From the NCBI RefSeq assembly GCF_002139935.1, contig NZ_CP015578.1:1116001-1180000 (forward strand): a stretch of DNA of 64,000 bases. The letters are read 5' to 3'. Under the pieces are notes generated by a model, which had not been told where the DNA came from, ran no database searches, and worked only from the letters and a program-made list of their open reading frames with translations. Positions 30,308 to 39,554 of this stretch are shown here, piece by piece. How positions within the stretch are numbered: position 1 is the stretch's first letter; every line of letters starts with the position of its first letter. A program made the translations under genes and the position numbers. This stretch comes from Campylobacter lanienae NCTC 13004. Its GTDB lineage: Bacteria > Campylobacterota > Campylobacteria > Campylobacterales > Campylobacteraceae.

Positions 30308-30967
30308 ATGAAAAATATAAGTTATGGAGTTATAGGGCTTGGTAAATTCGGATCTGTAGTAGCAGATGAGCTCATCGCTAGCGGACACGCAGTCATCATC
30401 GCTGATAAGGATGAAGAGGCCTTAAAAAGTATATCAAATTCACCAAAATGCGCTTACATACTAGATTCTACCAATACTCTAGCACTTAAAGAAGCTGGAT
30501 TTAACGATGTAGAGATCGTGATTGTAAGTATAGGCGATAATGTAGAAAAATCCATCCTAACACTAATGGCGCTCAAAGATATAGGAGTTAAAACCATCGT
30601 AGCTAAAGCAACTTCTAATATCCATGGCCAAATTCTATCTAAACTTAGCGCTTCAAAGGTTATCTATCCTGAAAAAGAGAGCGCCAAAAGATTGGTAAAA
30701 GATTTTTTCAACAAAAAAAGAAATTTTGAAATTTTCGATCTCTCAGCTAACACTATTAGGGCTGTCAAAATTACAATAGATGATGATTTAGCCGGTAATT
30801 CGCTCAAACATATCTCTAAAAATATGAGAGTTATAGCATATAAAAAATCAAATTCAAACTGGGAAATAATGCCAAATTTACAAACCACAATCGTCTATAG
30901 CGGAGATATTATAATGCTTTTAGGCACCGCTAAGGAGCTAAGCGAATTTGAGTCTAAAACTATGTAG
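30308..30967 (+). CDS. ktrA: Potassium uptake regulatory subunit KtrA (RCK domain)
   Basis: The 219-residue cytoplasmic protein has an N-terminal RCK/TrkA-N Rossmann domain (GVIGLGKFGSVVADELIASG, then IADKD and DVEIVIVSIGD) and a C-terminal TrkA-C domain (about 145-219). KtrA rings bind nucleotides and gate the KtrB channel for potassium uptake. It begins nine bases after the ktrB stop with its own AAGG site. With ktrB interrupted, the pair may not function in this isolate. Confidence 0.92.
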   Translation: MKNISYGVIGLGKFGSVVADELIASGHAVIIADKDEEALKSISNSPKCAYILDSTNTLALKEAGFNDVEIVIVSIGDNVEKSILTLMALKDIGVKTIVAKATSNIHGQILSKLSASKVIYPEKESAKRLVKDFFNKKRNFEIFDLSANTIRAVKITIDDDLAGNSLKHISKNMRVIAYKKSNSNWEIMPNLQTTIVYSGDIIMLLGTAKELSEFESKTM

Positions 30968-31119
30968 AAATTTTATAAATTATCTATCAAGCACATCACA
31001 AAGACTATAAGCCTTAAAATGCTATGATTAGTGATATAATAGCTTCATCAATTTTAATAGTTAAATCTAGCAATCACTAAATATTAATTTAGCTCTATAT
31101 TAAAGGATTGATATAGGGC

Positions 31120-31911
31120 TTATGCTTTATAGTTATCGATAAATTTAACAAGTTTTGCAAATGCTTTAATTTTTGGCAAGATCCAAATACAAATTATTAC
31201 AACTAAAATAAGAAATAAGCTCAGAAAAAATGTCCCAACACTAAAAGTTTTTATACTACCAAGAAGTCCCATTATAGATACAATCAAAACTAGCCATACT
31301 ACAATCTTTTCTATAGTTGAGTTATGTTTTGTGGTTAAATAATCCTTAGTATGATTTTTTAAAGCATGTATATGATAATATCCAGCTATTGGTTTTGGCT
31401 CTGATATCACGCTAATTTCATCACCATCTTCAAAAAGCCTTTGGTTTGTAAGTAAAAATTTAGAATTATTACTTTGATAAATAAAAGTTTTATCCCCTAT
31501 TTTAAATGTATTAGTTTTTTGGAAAATCGTTTTTATATTGCCTTTTACGCTACCTGTTCAAGAAGTGTCGATTTTGCCTTCTGTGCTAGATGTGATGCTC
31601 TCATTGTTTTGGTGTATAACTCCATGAAATATCTTATATGTTGATTTTATACCGGGGTCCAATTCTACACATTTGTCATAATCTCTTTGTTGAGTTGCTG
31701 AATTTGGCGTATTTGAGTTATTTTGTAAAGAACTTTGTCTAATATTTAAAACTATAAGCTCCTTTGCAACTCCATCTTCTAATTCAAAATCCACTTCTAA
31801 GCCAATTAGATCATCAATGCCTTGTGAATTTTGTATATCTGACATAGAAAAGGTATATCTCTTGCCATCTTCAGCTCTCAAAACACCTTCGCTTAATATT
31901 CTACCTTGCAT
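31120..31911 (-). pseudogene. Membrane protein of unknown family, split by an in-frame TGA
   Basis: A single frame of 264 codons runs from ATG 31911 to the stop at 31120 with one internal TGA (31560-31558, codon 118). The first part is an acidic beta domain (MQGRILSEGVLRAEDGKRY), then a polar linker ending EGKIDTS. After the TGA the frame continues TGSVKGNIKTIFQKTNTF, a soluble stretch, and two membrane helices (IEKIVVWLVLIVSIMG and FFLSLFLILVVIICIWIL). Since both halves are in the same frame with no other lesion, this is one gene with a nonsense change. No family is recognised. A short soluble N-terminal product could still be made. Confidence 0.7.
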
Positions 31912-32283
31912 ATATTTCTCCTGATTAAATAGGCAAAATTATACTTTATATGCCTTTGAATTTGCTTAAGTAATTTTAATTTATTTAGAAGATAAATTTA
32001 AACATAAAAATTATTTTTTAAAAACTGATTAATATACAATCTACTTTTGCCACTTCCATTTACCATAATATAAATATATAGTTATTTAGTATCATTTATA
32101 TTATTCATACAGCAAAAACTCTTATATTAAGCCTTTGATTTTATCTATTCTACCTAATTTAATCTTTAAAAAGCGGATAACGCTAGCTCAAATTAGCTAG
32201 TATATCACATCTATTAAATTATATAGCATCTTTGAATTCTCTAAGAAATGATTTTGATTTAGGTTTTCTAGCTGGTTGTAGCA
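31912..32283. other. Intergenic region without gene
   Basis: These 372 bases are AT-rich. The only structure seen is CTAGCT/AGCTAG with a 6-base loop at 32183-32200, which could end transcription from the right-hand operon. No protein-like frame or RNA gene was recognised. Confidence 0.5.
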
Positions 32284-33099
32284 TTATTTTTGCTTTCTTG
32301 TTTGCTTATGAATACATTCATTGTTTAAGCTATTAATTTCATCCAAATATTTCATCTGTCTTTTATAAGTGTTGATGAAAAATTCAATATATTTTGTATA
32401 ATCACCAGTTTCGTAATAATCGATCATAGTCAAACGATATAAAGAATAATCTTCTTTTTTACTATCTATTATCACTAAAGGCATAATATTGTCATTTTTT
32501 AATAAAATGAATTGCATAACTCTTGCGGTTCTTTTATTGCAATCTTCAAAGTATTGTAAATAGCATAAATTGTTATGTAAATATATAGCTCTTTCAAAAG
32601 GATTAGTTAAATTTTTATATTGTGAAAATAAAAATTTAAGCTCTTCTCTTAATCTTTCACCGCTAGATAAAGGTATATAAGAAGAGCCTGTTATGCCAGT
32701 AAGATTTCCATTTCTCATAGCTCCTTCATTTTGTTTTAAAACTAAATCTTGCGATATGATGCTATGCAAAAAATGTATAGTATTTAAATTTACTTCCATA
32801 CTATTTCTCATAATTTCATTAAATGAATTGCGTAAATTTATAATCATTTTTGCGTCTGTATATTTTTTGCCATTTGCGGTAATTCCATCTTCTATGAGTG
32901 CTAAGGTATCAGCTTTGGTATAGGTATTTCCTTCAATTTGAGCCGATGAATAGATAAAATCAAAAGAGATTTTATCTATCAATCTAGCATTATTTGTAAA
33001 ATCATTTAATGGAAATTCATTAGCTAAAAATTCTAATTTTTCTTTTTGATTATCAGAGAGAATTACGCTATTATTTAAAAAATTTGGATTGTATAGCAT
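32284..33099 (-). CDS. Fic-fold protein with degenerate active site
   Basis: The 271-residue protein has the Fic architecture. An inhibitory-helix motif S52-AQI-E56-G57 (family [S/T]xxxE[G/N]) is followed by a flap-like GITGSSYIPLS and an active-site loop QYFEDCNKRTAR (182-193). Canonical Fic enzymes have HxFx[D/E]GNGRxxR. Here the catalytic His is Gln182 and the two glycines are Cys187 and Lys189, while Phe184, Asp186, Asn188, Arg190 and Arg193 remain. Canonical AMP transfer is not expected. The gene starts one base after the kinase gene, whose last codons contain its AAGGAG site, so it is third in the operon. It may be a regulator or use another chemistry. Confidence 0.8.
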   Translation of the reverse strand: MLYNPNFLNNSVILSDNQKEKLEFLANEFPLNDFTNNARLIDKISFDFIYSSAQIEGNTYTKADTLALIEDGITANGKKYTDAKMIINLRNSFNEIMRNSMEVNLNTIHFLHSIISQDLVLKQNEGAMRNGNLTGITGSSYIPLSSGERLREELKFLFSQYKNLTNPFERAIYLHNNLCYLQYFEDCNKRTARVMQFILLKNDNIMPLVIIDSKKEDYSLYRLTMIDYYETGDYTKYIEFFINTYKRQMKYLDEINSLNNECIHKQTRKQK

Positions 33100-33100
33100 T

Positions 33101-34063
33101 TTATCTCCTTAATTTTTTATTTGAAAATAATGTTTTACCATCGTGAAAATTAATTGCTTCAAGCAATAGTTCTTCATTTCTAATAGATGAAAAATGCTTT
33201 TCTACTGCTACATCTAAAATTTTATTTTTGCGTTCTTTAACTATTGTAAATAAAAATTCTTTATGTAAATCAGAAATATAAGGTGTATTTTCTATAATTT
33301 CTTTAATTTTTATCAAATCAATTCTAAATGTAATTGTTCGTAATGCCTTTATGCAATCTAAATTATCAGTATTCAGTAAAAAATGATACGGATTTATTTT
33401 AACATTTTGATATTTTATGGCTGAAGTTGGATATATGTAAATTCTTTGCTCTAATTCATCTCTATTTGTTAAAATTTTTCTCATCAAATTTTCATCTGCT
33501 TGTGGATATAAGCAAGAGCCACAATCGTAAATTGGAGCAATCATATGAATATTATCAGTTTCATCAATCAAAAATCCCCAGTTTCCATTGTGTCTATCAA
33601 AATTACCCAACAAACTATCAGCTATAAACATATTCCAGAAAAATTGTTTTATTTCATCATTTTTAATATTCAATTGTTCTTGAGTATCAATTGTCTCTAA
33701 AATATCAGATAATTCAGTATCATAGCCACCGCTTGAGCTTTCTATTATTGTATTTTTTAAACTAGCAAAATCAGAAAAAAATTCATTTTTCTTTCTAAAA
33801 TCCTTACAAGCTACTACAATTTTATCATTATATTTTCCAAGCATTGTATCTTGTGAATTCAGACCTAATGTTTTTAAAATTTTACAAGATACATATTCTG
33901 ATACACAAGAATTAGCATAACTCAACTCTATGTTTTTTTTTGGTTTTGGTGGAAATTTTAGCATATAATTTTCATCATTGTAATATATGCCTATTTTAGA
34001 ACCATTAGCTCCATTGTAAGTTCTAGCATTTCTTTGGCAATTGCTAAAATCTATCTCTTCCAT
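33101..34063 (-). CDS. HipA/CtkA-like protein kinase
   Basis: The 320-residue protein has HipA-type kinase landmarks: ATP-binding Lys36 in YMLKFPPK, Glu56 in SEYVSCKIL, catalytic D156-RHNGN, and the metal-binding Asp180 in PIYDCGSCL. The segment SLLGNFDRHNGNWGFLID resembles the short HipA relatives exemplified by H. pylori CtkA, a Ser/Thr kinase of similar length. All core residues appear intact, so activity is likely. It has no HipB-type helix-turn-helix partner; instead a 68-residue protein precedes it by one base and a Fic-fold gene follows by one base. Toxin, signalling or secreted effector roles are all possible. Confidence 0.78.
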   Translation of the reverse strand: MEEIDFSNCQRNARTYNGANGSKIGIYYNDENYMLKFPPKPKKNIELSYANSCVSEYVSCKILKTLGLNSQDTMLGKYNDKIVVACKDFRKKNEFFSDFASLKNTIIESSSGGYDTELSDILETIDTQEQLNIKNDEIKQFFWNMFIADSLLGNFDRHNGNWGFLIDETDNIHMIAPIYDCGSCLYPQADENLMRKILTNRDELEQRIYIYPTSAIKYQNVKINPYHFLLNTDNLDCIKALRTITFRIDLIKIKEIIENTPYISDLHKEFLFTIVKERKNKILDVAVEKHFSSIRNEELLLEAINFHDGKTLFSNKKLRR

Positions 34064-34064
34064 A

Positions 34065-34271
34065 CTATATTCCTAAGTATTTATCTCTTAGATAATCTGC
34101 GACTTCTTTTGTAATTTCATAACTATGTTGTGCGGAATTGATAGAGCCATAGAGTTCGCCCCAATAAATATCCAATCTAAGTTTAGGATTAATATCTGAA
34201 TTCTTGTAATTTACAAACTCTTTAATATCTTTTTGAAGATAAAGTGGCAAAGTTCTTTCATCTAATTCCAT
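34065..34271 (-). CDS. Small first gene of the kinase/Fic operon
   Basis: This 68-residue acidic protein begins MELDERTLPLYLQKDIKEF and ends SYEITKEVADYLRDKYLGI. It has no helix-turn-helix, signal peptide or membrane segment. Its place directly ahead of a HipA-like kinase is where an antitoxin or HipS-like partner would be, but the sequence is not recognisably HipB. A near-palindromic operator overlaps the promoter just upstream. Confidence 0.65.
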   Translation of the reverse strand: MELDERTLPLYLQKDIKEFVNYKNSDINPKLRLDIYWGELYGSINSAQHSYEITKEVADYLRDKYLGI

Positions 34272-34307
34272 AATTTACTCTTTTTCTATAATTTTAGAAC
34301 CATTATC

Positions 34308-34336
34308 ATCAAATTTAATGATTAAATTCGATTATA
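34308..34336 (-). promoter_or_regulatory. Promoter and palindromic operator of the kinase/Fic operon
   Basis: A 25-base inverted repeat (34308-34332) has arms ATCAAATTTAAT and ATTAAATTCGAT around one G, with a single mismatched pair. On the minus strand it abuts and overlaps a TATAAT box (34336-34331), placing the operator over the transcription start, about 40 bases before the first gene. This is the arrangement of an autoregulated toxin-antitoxin promoter. Confidence 0.6.
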
Positions 34337-34412
34337 ATACAAAATAAAGCAAAATAAGTCAAGAAAACCAATAATAAATTTAAAATAGATTAAATAAATA
34401 GAAGATATCAAA

Positions 34413-34488
34413 TGGTGGTTAGAGGCAGAATCGAACTGCCGACACGCAGATTTTCAGTCTGCTGCTCTACCGACTGAGCTATCCAACC
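34413..34488 (-). tRNA. tRNA-Phe (GAA)
   Basis: This 76-base gene encodes CCA. The acceptor is GGTTGGA/TCTAACC, and the anticodon arm GCAGACTGAAAATCTGC gives GAA. It lies beside the kinase/Fic operon. Confidence 0.95.
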
Positions 34489-34507
34489 ACCTTAAAAGTG
34501 AGTTGAA

Positions 34508-34536
34508 ATTATATTAAAACAAAGCTTAAAATCAAA
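34508..34536 (-). promoter_or_regulatory. Sigma70 promoter of tRNA-Phe
   Basis: On the minus strand TTTGAT (34536-34531), a 17-base spacer and a perfect TATAAT (34513-34508) lie about 20 bases before the tRNA. Confidence 0.7.
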
Positions 34537-34560
34537 TAAAATTCAACACAAAAATTAAAA

Positions 34561-35760
34561 TTACAAAATCTGTGATATATACTCTTTAAATTTATCCCCA
34601 CGCTGGGCATATGAACTAAACTGATCCAAGCTAGCACACGCTGGACTTAACAAAGCCACATCATCTTTTTCCATCATTTTATCTATCAAATTTACAGCGT
34701 TTTCTAATGTCTTAGCATTATATACTGGCGCATTCAAAGACTTAGCAATCTTAGTTATCTCATCGCAATTTGAGCCTATAGCATAGATCTTAGCCCCTTG
34801 ATTTACCGCAGCCACAATGGCCTTTTTGATACTTACGCCCTTATCATCTCCACCGAGTATTATGTGTATTTTTTCGCCTTTATATCTTGCTAAGGCTTGA
34901 AGAGTTGCGTCGATATTTGTAGCTTTGGTATCATTTACCCATAACCTACCTTTACTATCTCTTAACTCTTCTAGCTTGTGCGGCTCAATGATAAATGTAT
35001 TTAACAGTTCTATACTCAATGTGCTAAATATGATATTTTCGATAGCCAAAGCCATAATCGCATCCATCAAAAATGGCACTCGAAAATCAATCCTACCAAT
35101 ATCAATATTAAATTTATTAGCCAGATCAATCTCATCTTCATACCCTATAATCTTAGCGTGAGATTTGATCTTTTCATAGCATTTTGGCACTATAGCCACG
35201 CTACCTTCTCTCATCATTGATAGCGGTTTTAGCTTGGCATTTTCATACTCTTTAGCACTACCATGCCAACTTATATGATCATCGCTAATAGGCAAAAGCG
35301 CATAGATATCAGGAGAGGCAAATTTGGTATAATGGATAGTAAAAGAGCTAGTCTCTAAAATCCAAATTTTAGCCTTCTTGCCCACTAAATCACCAAGTGC
35401 AATTCCCACATTACCACCCATAATTGCCCCACGATCCCTTAATAGATGCTCAGTCATTTTAGTCGTTGTAGTCTTGCCATTTGTACCACTAATCCAAATA
35501 CTTTTTGGGGTGGAATTTCTAAAATAATCATACTCGCTTATGAGATTTTTAGCCGATTTTATCAGCTTATGAGATGGCGGAAATCCAGGACTTGGAATCT
35601 CCAATTCACTAAGATTAGGATCAAATTTATCAATCGGTAACAAAGCATTACCATACTCATCGCTACTAGCTACTTTAAATTTATCATCATAGATATTCCA
35701 GCCACCGCTTTTGGCGATAGATTTTGTTGTATTAGCATATCCAAATAGAGATTTTATCAT
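34561..35760 (-). CDS. murD: UDP-N-acetylmuramoylalanine--D-glutamate ligase
   Basis: MurD adds D-glutamate to UDP-MurNAc-L-Ala in peptidoglycan synthesis. The Mur-ligase ATP loop GTNGKTTTTKM (about 92-102), LETSSFTIHY, and the C-terminal WVNDTKATNIDAT and ILGGDDKGVS are present. At 399 residues it is shorter than the E. coli enzyme because the N-terminal UDP-binding domain is reduced, as is usual in Campylobacterota. It starts four bases after mraY. Confidence 0.93.
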   Translation of the reverse strand: MIKSLFGYANTTKSIAKSGGWNIYDDKFKVASSDEYGNALLPIDKFDPNLSELEIPSPGFPPSHKLIKSAKNLISEYDYFRNSTPKSIWISGTNGKTTTTKMTEHLLRDRGAIMGGNVGIALGDLVGKKAKIWILETSSFTIHYTKFASPDIYALLPISDDHISWHGSAKEYENAKLKPLSMMREGSVAIVPKCYEKIKSHAKIIGYEDEIDLANKFNIDIGRIDFRVPFLMDAIMALAIENIIFSTLSIELLNTFIIEPHKLEELRDSKGRLWVNDTKATNIDATLQALARYKGEKIHIILGGDDKGVSIKKAIVAAVNQGAKIYAIGSNCDEITKIAKSLNAPVYNAKTLENAVNLIDKMMEKDDVALLSPACASLDQFSSYAQRGDKFKEYISQIL

Positions 35761-35764
35761 TATT

Positions 35765-36832
35765 TTACCTTAATTTTAATGCGATTAAAGCGATCAAATT
35801 TGCCACCAAAGCTATCATCCAAAACCGCACAATAATCTTATTTTCGCTCCATCCCTTCATCTCGAAATGGTGGTGTAAAGGTGCCATTAAAAATATACGC
35901 TTTTTTCTAATCTTAAAGCTACTAACTTGTAAAATCACAGATAGGGTCTCGACGACAAAGACAAATCCTATGATTATCAGCAAAAGCTCATTTTTTGTCA
36001 CAATCCCCATATATCCGATAAACGCACCGATACTAAGGCTACCACTATCACCCATAAAAACCTCAGCCGGATAGCAATTAAACCACAAAAATCCTAGCAA
36101 GGCCCCTATCAAAGCAGTTACTAAAATCACTATCTCGCCTAAATTCACAACCTTAGGTAACAACAAATATGAACTATAAACAGCATGTCCCATCAAATAA
36201 GCAAAAATCCCCAAAGTCACAAGCCCCAAAATCGAAGGCACACTAGCAAGCCCATCTAATCCATCAGTTAAATTCACAGCATTAGAAGAAGAAGTAAGCA
36301 CCAAAACCCATAAAACAATAGAAAATATAGATATATCACAAATTGAGTATTTATAAAAAGGCAGATAAAACATCGTATCTAATGAGCTAAAAAAGTATAA
36401 AAAACCAGCAGTTGCTACCCCTAATAAAATTTGAAATATAAATTTCACTCTAGCGGTGATCCCAGCGTGATTTTGCCTACCTACTATCTTGCTAAAATCA
36501 TCATAAAATCCAAGCAGACAAAATCCAGCCAAGACAAAAAGTCCGATAAGAACAAAGCTATTGCTTAAATTCGCACTAAATAGCGTAGCCACGATAGCAC
36601 AACTTATAAAGACCACGCCACCCATTGTAGGGGTTTTACCCTTTTGCTGATGGGTTTTGGGAGCTAACTCATAAATTGGCTGATTGGCGTTTTTCGCCCT
36701 AGCCCACGATATAAATTTAGGCATAAAAAACAGAGTTAAAATAAAAGCTAAAAAAAAGCTAATCTGAGCCCTAACCGTCAAATAGCTAAAAAAATTTATC
36801 CCAAAAATATCATAAATATAATAAAGCACCAA
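35765..36832 (-). CDS. mraY: Phospho-N-acetylmuramoyl-pentapeptide transferase
   Basis: MraY makes lipid I from UDP-MurNAc-pentapeptide and undecaprenyl phosphate at the inner membrane. The 355 residues have about ten membrane helices and the conserved [11 protein letters not shown], the aspartates in [18 protein letters not shown] and [12 protein letters not shown], and the C-terminal [12 protein letters not shown]. It heads an mraY-murD pair on the minus strand, diverging from gpmI. Confidence 0.96.
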   Translation of the reverse strand: MVLYYIYDIFGINFFSYLTVRAQISFFLAFILTLFFMPKFISWARAKNANQPIYELAPKTHQQKGKTPTMGGVVFISCAIVATLFSANLSNSFVLIGLFVLAGFCLLGFYDDFSKIVGRQNHAGITARVKFIFQILLGVATAGFLYFFSSLDTMFYLPFYKYSICDISIFSIVLWVLVLTSSSNAVNLTDGLDGLASVPSILGLVTLGIFAYLMGHAVYSSYLLLPKVVNLGEIVILVTALIGALLGFLWFNCYPAEVFMGDSGSLSIGAFIGYMGIVTKNELLLIIIGFVFVVETLSVILQVSSFKIRKKRIFLMAPLHHHFEMKGWSENKIIVRFWMIALVANLIALIALKLR

Positions 36833-36999
36833 ATTTCCTAAATGATTATTGAATTTTTAAGGCTCAATTATATAAATTTTTTTCTAAAAAATCGTTAAAT
36901 ATGGATAAAAATTCAAAAAAATTATAGATATTTATAAATTACTGATAAAATTACGGGCTAAATTTATATATTTGCTTAAAATCAGGAGGAATTAACCTA

Positions 37000-38463
37000 A
37001 TGAGCAAAAAATCTATACTAGTTATAACCGATGGGATTGGATACAATCCTAATGATACATTTAACGCCTTTAACGCAGCTAAAAAGCCAACATATGAGTG
37101 GCTAGAAAAAAACGCAGCTAAAAATTATCTTAAAACCAGCGGCCTAGCAGTTGGATTACCTGATGGTCAGATGGGAAATAGCGAAGTCGGACACATGACG
37201 ATAGGAAGTGGGAGAATCTTATATCAAAATTTAGTTAAAATTGATAAAGCTATACTAAATAACGAATTAAAAGAGAATAAAGCTCTAAAAGAGCTATTAA
37301 ATAAGGTAAAAAGAGTCCATATAATCGGCCTATATAGCGATGGTGGCGTTCATTCTCACCTAAATCACTTTGATGCGATAGCTCAAATTTGCTTAGATGA
37401 GGGCAAGATAGTCTATACTCACCCTATCACAGATGGTCGTGATGTAAGCCCAAAAAGTGGATTAAATTTTATCAAATCTTTACAAAACAAATTTACCATT
37501 GCCACAATCAGCGGTAGATTTTACGCTATGGATAGGGATAAAAGATGGGATAGAGTCAAACAAGCCTACGATGTAATAGCCAAAAACCAAAATATCCAGA
37601 GCATAAAACCAGATGAATATATCCAAAATTCATATAATAATGATATTTTTGATGAGTTTATAGAGCCTGCTAGTTTTGTCGATTTTGGCGGGATTAAGGC
37701 TGATGATGGAGTGATATTTATCAATTTTAGAAATGATAGAGCTAGAGAGATTTGTGCTGCTTTGGCTGTTAGTGAATTTAATGAATTTAAGCGTGAAAAT
37801 ATCTGCGAAAATTTAATTACAATGACAAATTATGATGATAAATTTAAATTTCCTATAATGTTTGAAAATGATGATATTAAAGATACTTTAGCTGAAGTAA
37901 TAGCTCAAAATGGCCTACGCCAGCTCCACACAGCCGAAACCGAAAAGTACGCTCATGTCACCTTCTTTTTCAATGGCGGAAAAGAGGATTTAGTAGAAAA
38001 TGAATCAAGAGTCTTAATCCCTAGTCCAAAGGTCAAAACATACGATGAAAAGCCACAAATGAGCGCATATGAAGTTACTCAAGCTGTCCTTAATGGGATT
38101 GAAAATGGGATTGATTTCATCGTTGTCAATTACGCAAATGGCGATATGGTCGGCCACACGGGCAATTATGATGCCGCTATAAAAGCCGTTGAAGCTGTGG
38201 ATGAGTGCCTTGGCAAGGTGATAAAAAAAGCTATTGAAAATGGCTACTCATATATGCAAATTAGCGATCATGGCAACTGCGAAGCTATGAAAGATAGTAG
38301 CGGTGAACTTCTTACAAATCACACTACATTTGATGTATTTAACTATATAATTGCCGATGGAGTAACACAAATAGAGTATGGCGGATTAAGCAATGTGGCG
38401 CCAACTATATTAAAATTGATGAATTTAGAAATTCCAAAAGTTATGGATAAACCACTATTTTAA
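37000..38463 (+). CDS. gpmI: 2,3-bisphosphoglycerate-independent phosphoglycerate mutase
   Basis: This enzyme interconverts 3- and 2-phosphoglycerate using two manganese ions. The 487 residues show the catalytic Ser61 in GQMGNSEVGHMTIGSGR, HITD-like regions THPITDGRDVSP and NFRNDRAREI, and the metal-binding ISDHGNCE near the C-terminus. It is preceded by an AGGAGG ribosome site and followed ten bases later by fabG. Confidence 0.94.
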   Translation: MSKKSILVITDGIGYNPNDTFNAFNAAKKPTYEWLEKNAAKNYLKTSGLAVGLPDGQMGNSEVGHMTIGSGRILYQNLVKIDKAILNNELKENKALKELLNKVKRVHIIGLYSDGGVHSHLNHFDAIAQICLDEGKIVYTHPITDGRDVSPKSGLNFIKSLQNKFTIATISGRFYAMDRDKRWDRVKQAYDVIAKNQNIQSIKPDEYIQNSYNNDIFDEFIEPASFVDFGGIKADDGVIFINFRNDRAREICAALAVSEFNEFKRENICENLITMTNYDDKFKFPIMFENDDIKDTLAEVIAQNGLRQLHTAETEKYAHVTFFFNGGKEDLVENESRVLIPSPKVKTYDEKPQMSAYEVTQAVLNGIENGIDFIVVNYANGDMVGHTGNYDAAIKAVEAVDECLGKVIKKAIENGYSYMQISDHGNCEAMKDSSGELLTNHTTFDVFNYIIADGVTQIEYGGLSNVAPTILKLMNLEIPKVMDKPLF

Positions 38464-38473
38464 AGGATAAAAT

Positions 38474-39217
38474 ATGAAATTTAGCGGAAAAAATGTATTA
38501 GTAACCGGCGGTAGTCGTGGGATTGGTGCTGAAATTTGTAAAGTTTTGGCTAGTTTTGGGCTTAAAGTTTGGATAAATTACAGATCAAATCCCGATATTG
38601 CTGATGCTCTAAAAGCCCAGATAGAAGCTGGTGGCGGTAGTGCTGCTGTGGTGAAATTTGACGCTACTAATGAGGCGGAATTTATCGAGGCTATAAATTT
38701 AATAGTCCAAAGCGATGGCGAGTTAAGCTACCTTGTCAATAACGCCGGAATTACAAACGATAAATTAGCTCTTAGAATGAGCGTAGATGACTTTAATAGC
38801 GTTATTGATGCGAATTTAAAAAGTGCTTTTATAGGCTCTCGTGAGGCATTAAAAGTAATGAGTAAAAAACGCTTTGGCTCTGTAGTAAATGTCGCTTCAA
38901 TAGTTGGTGAAATGGGAAACGCAGGCCAAACAAACTACTCAGCTAGCAAAGGTGGTATGATAGCAATGAGTAAAAGCTTTGCCAAAGAAGGCGCTAGTAG
39001 AAATGTGCGTTTTAATAGCGTAACTCCTGGCTTTATCACTACTGATATGACTAGTGAATTAAGCGATGAGATCAAAGCAAATTATTCGGCAAATATCCCA
39101 CTTAAAAGATTTGGCGAGCCTAGTGAGGTAGCTAATGCGGTGGCCTTTTTATTAAGCGATTACGCAAGCTACATTACCGGCGATACGCTAAAAATAAACG
39201 GCGGATTATATATGTAG
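38474..39217 (+). CDS. fabG: 3-oxoacyl-[acyl-carrier-protein] reductase
   Basis: FabG reduces 3-ketoacyl-ACP with NADPH in fatty acid elongation. The 247 residues are a classical SDR: TGGSRGIGAEI, NNAGIT, the catalytic Ser/Tyr/Lys in VNVASIVGEMG and YSASKGG, and the C-terminal FLLSDYASYITGDTLKINGG. It is followed by acpP, fabF and accA on the same strand, a fatty acid synthesis cluster. Confidence 0.94.
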   Translation: MKFSGKNVLVTGGSRGIGAEICKVLASFGLKVWINYRSNPDIADALKAQIEAGGGSAAVVKFDATNEAEFIEAINLIVQSDGELSYLVNNAGITNDKLALRMSVDDFNSVIDANLKSAFIGSREALKVMSKKRFGSVVNVASIVGEMGNAGQTNYSASKGGMIAMSKSFAKEGASRNVRFNSVTPGFITTDMTSELSDEIKANYSANIPLKRFGEPSEVANAVAFLLSDYASYITGDTLKINGGLYM

Positions 39218-39276
39218 CAAACTTTAAGGCAAATTATAGTAAGATTACACTCATTTTTATTTTTTAGGAGAAAATT

Positions 39277-39510
39277 ATGGCAATATTTGACGAAGTTAGA
39301 GATGTTGTAGTAGAACAACTTAGCGTTTCAGCTGATGCTGTAAAAATGGAGTCAAAAATCATAGAAGATTTAGGTGCTGATTCATTAGATGTTGTTGAGT
39401 TAGTTATGGCTTTAGAAGAGAAATTTGATGTTGAAATTCCAGATAGTGAAGCCGAAAAACTAATTAGCATCGCAGATGTTGTAAATTATGTTGAAGGTCT
39501 AAAAAAATAA
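39277..39510 (+). CDS. acpP: Acyl carrier protein
   Basis: The 77-residue acidic protein carries the growing acyl chain on 4'-phosphopantetheine at Ser36 in [13 protein letters not shown]. It sits between fabG and fabF as in most bacteria. The ribosome site is AGGAG and the short gap allows co-transcription with fabF. Confidence 0.97.
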   Translation: MAIFDEVRDVVVEQLSVSADAVKMESKIIEDLGADSLDVVELVMALEEKFDVEIPDSEAEKLISIADVVNYVEGLKK

Positions 39511-39554
39511 TTAAAATATTAAGTGATTAAATTTAAATTTTAGGAGAAGTAGCA

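Noticed and set aside
29000-31560. Selenocysteine or reassigned UGA as the explanation for the two in-frame TGA codons
   Set aside because: Neither family uses selenocysteine, no clear recoding hairpin was noticed next to the codons, prfB is intact and nusA, pglE and other genes end in TGA.
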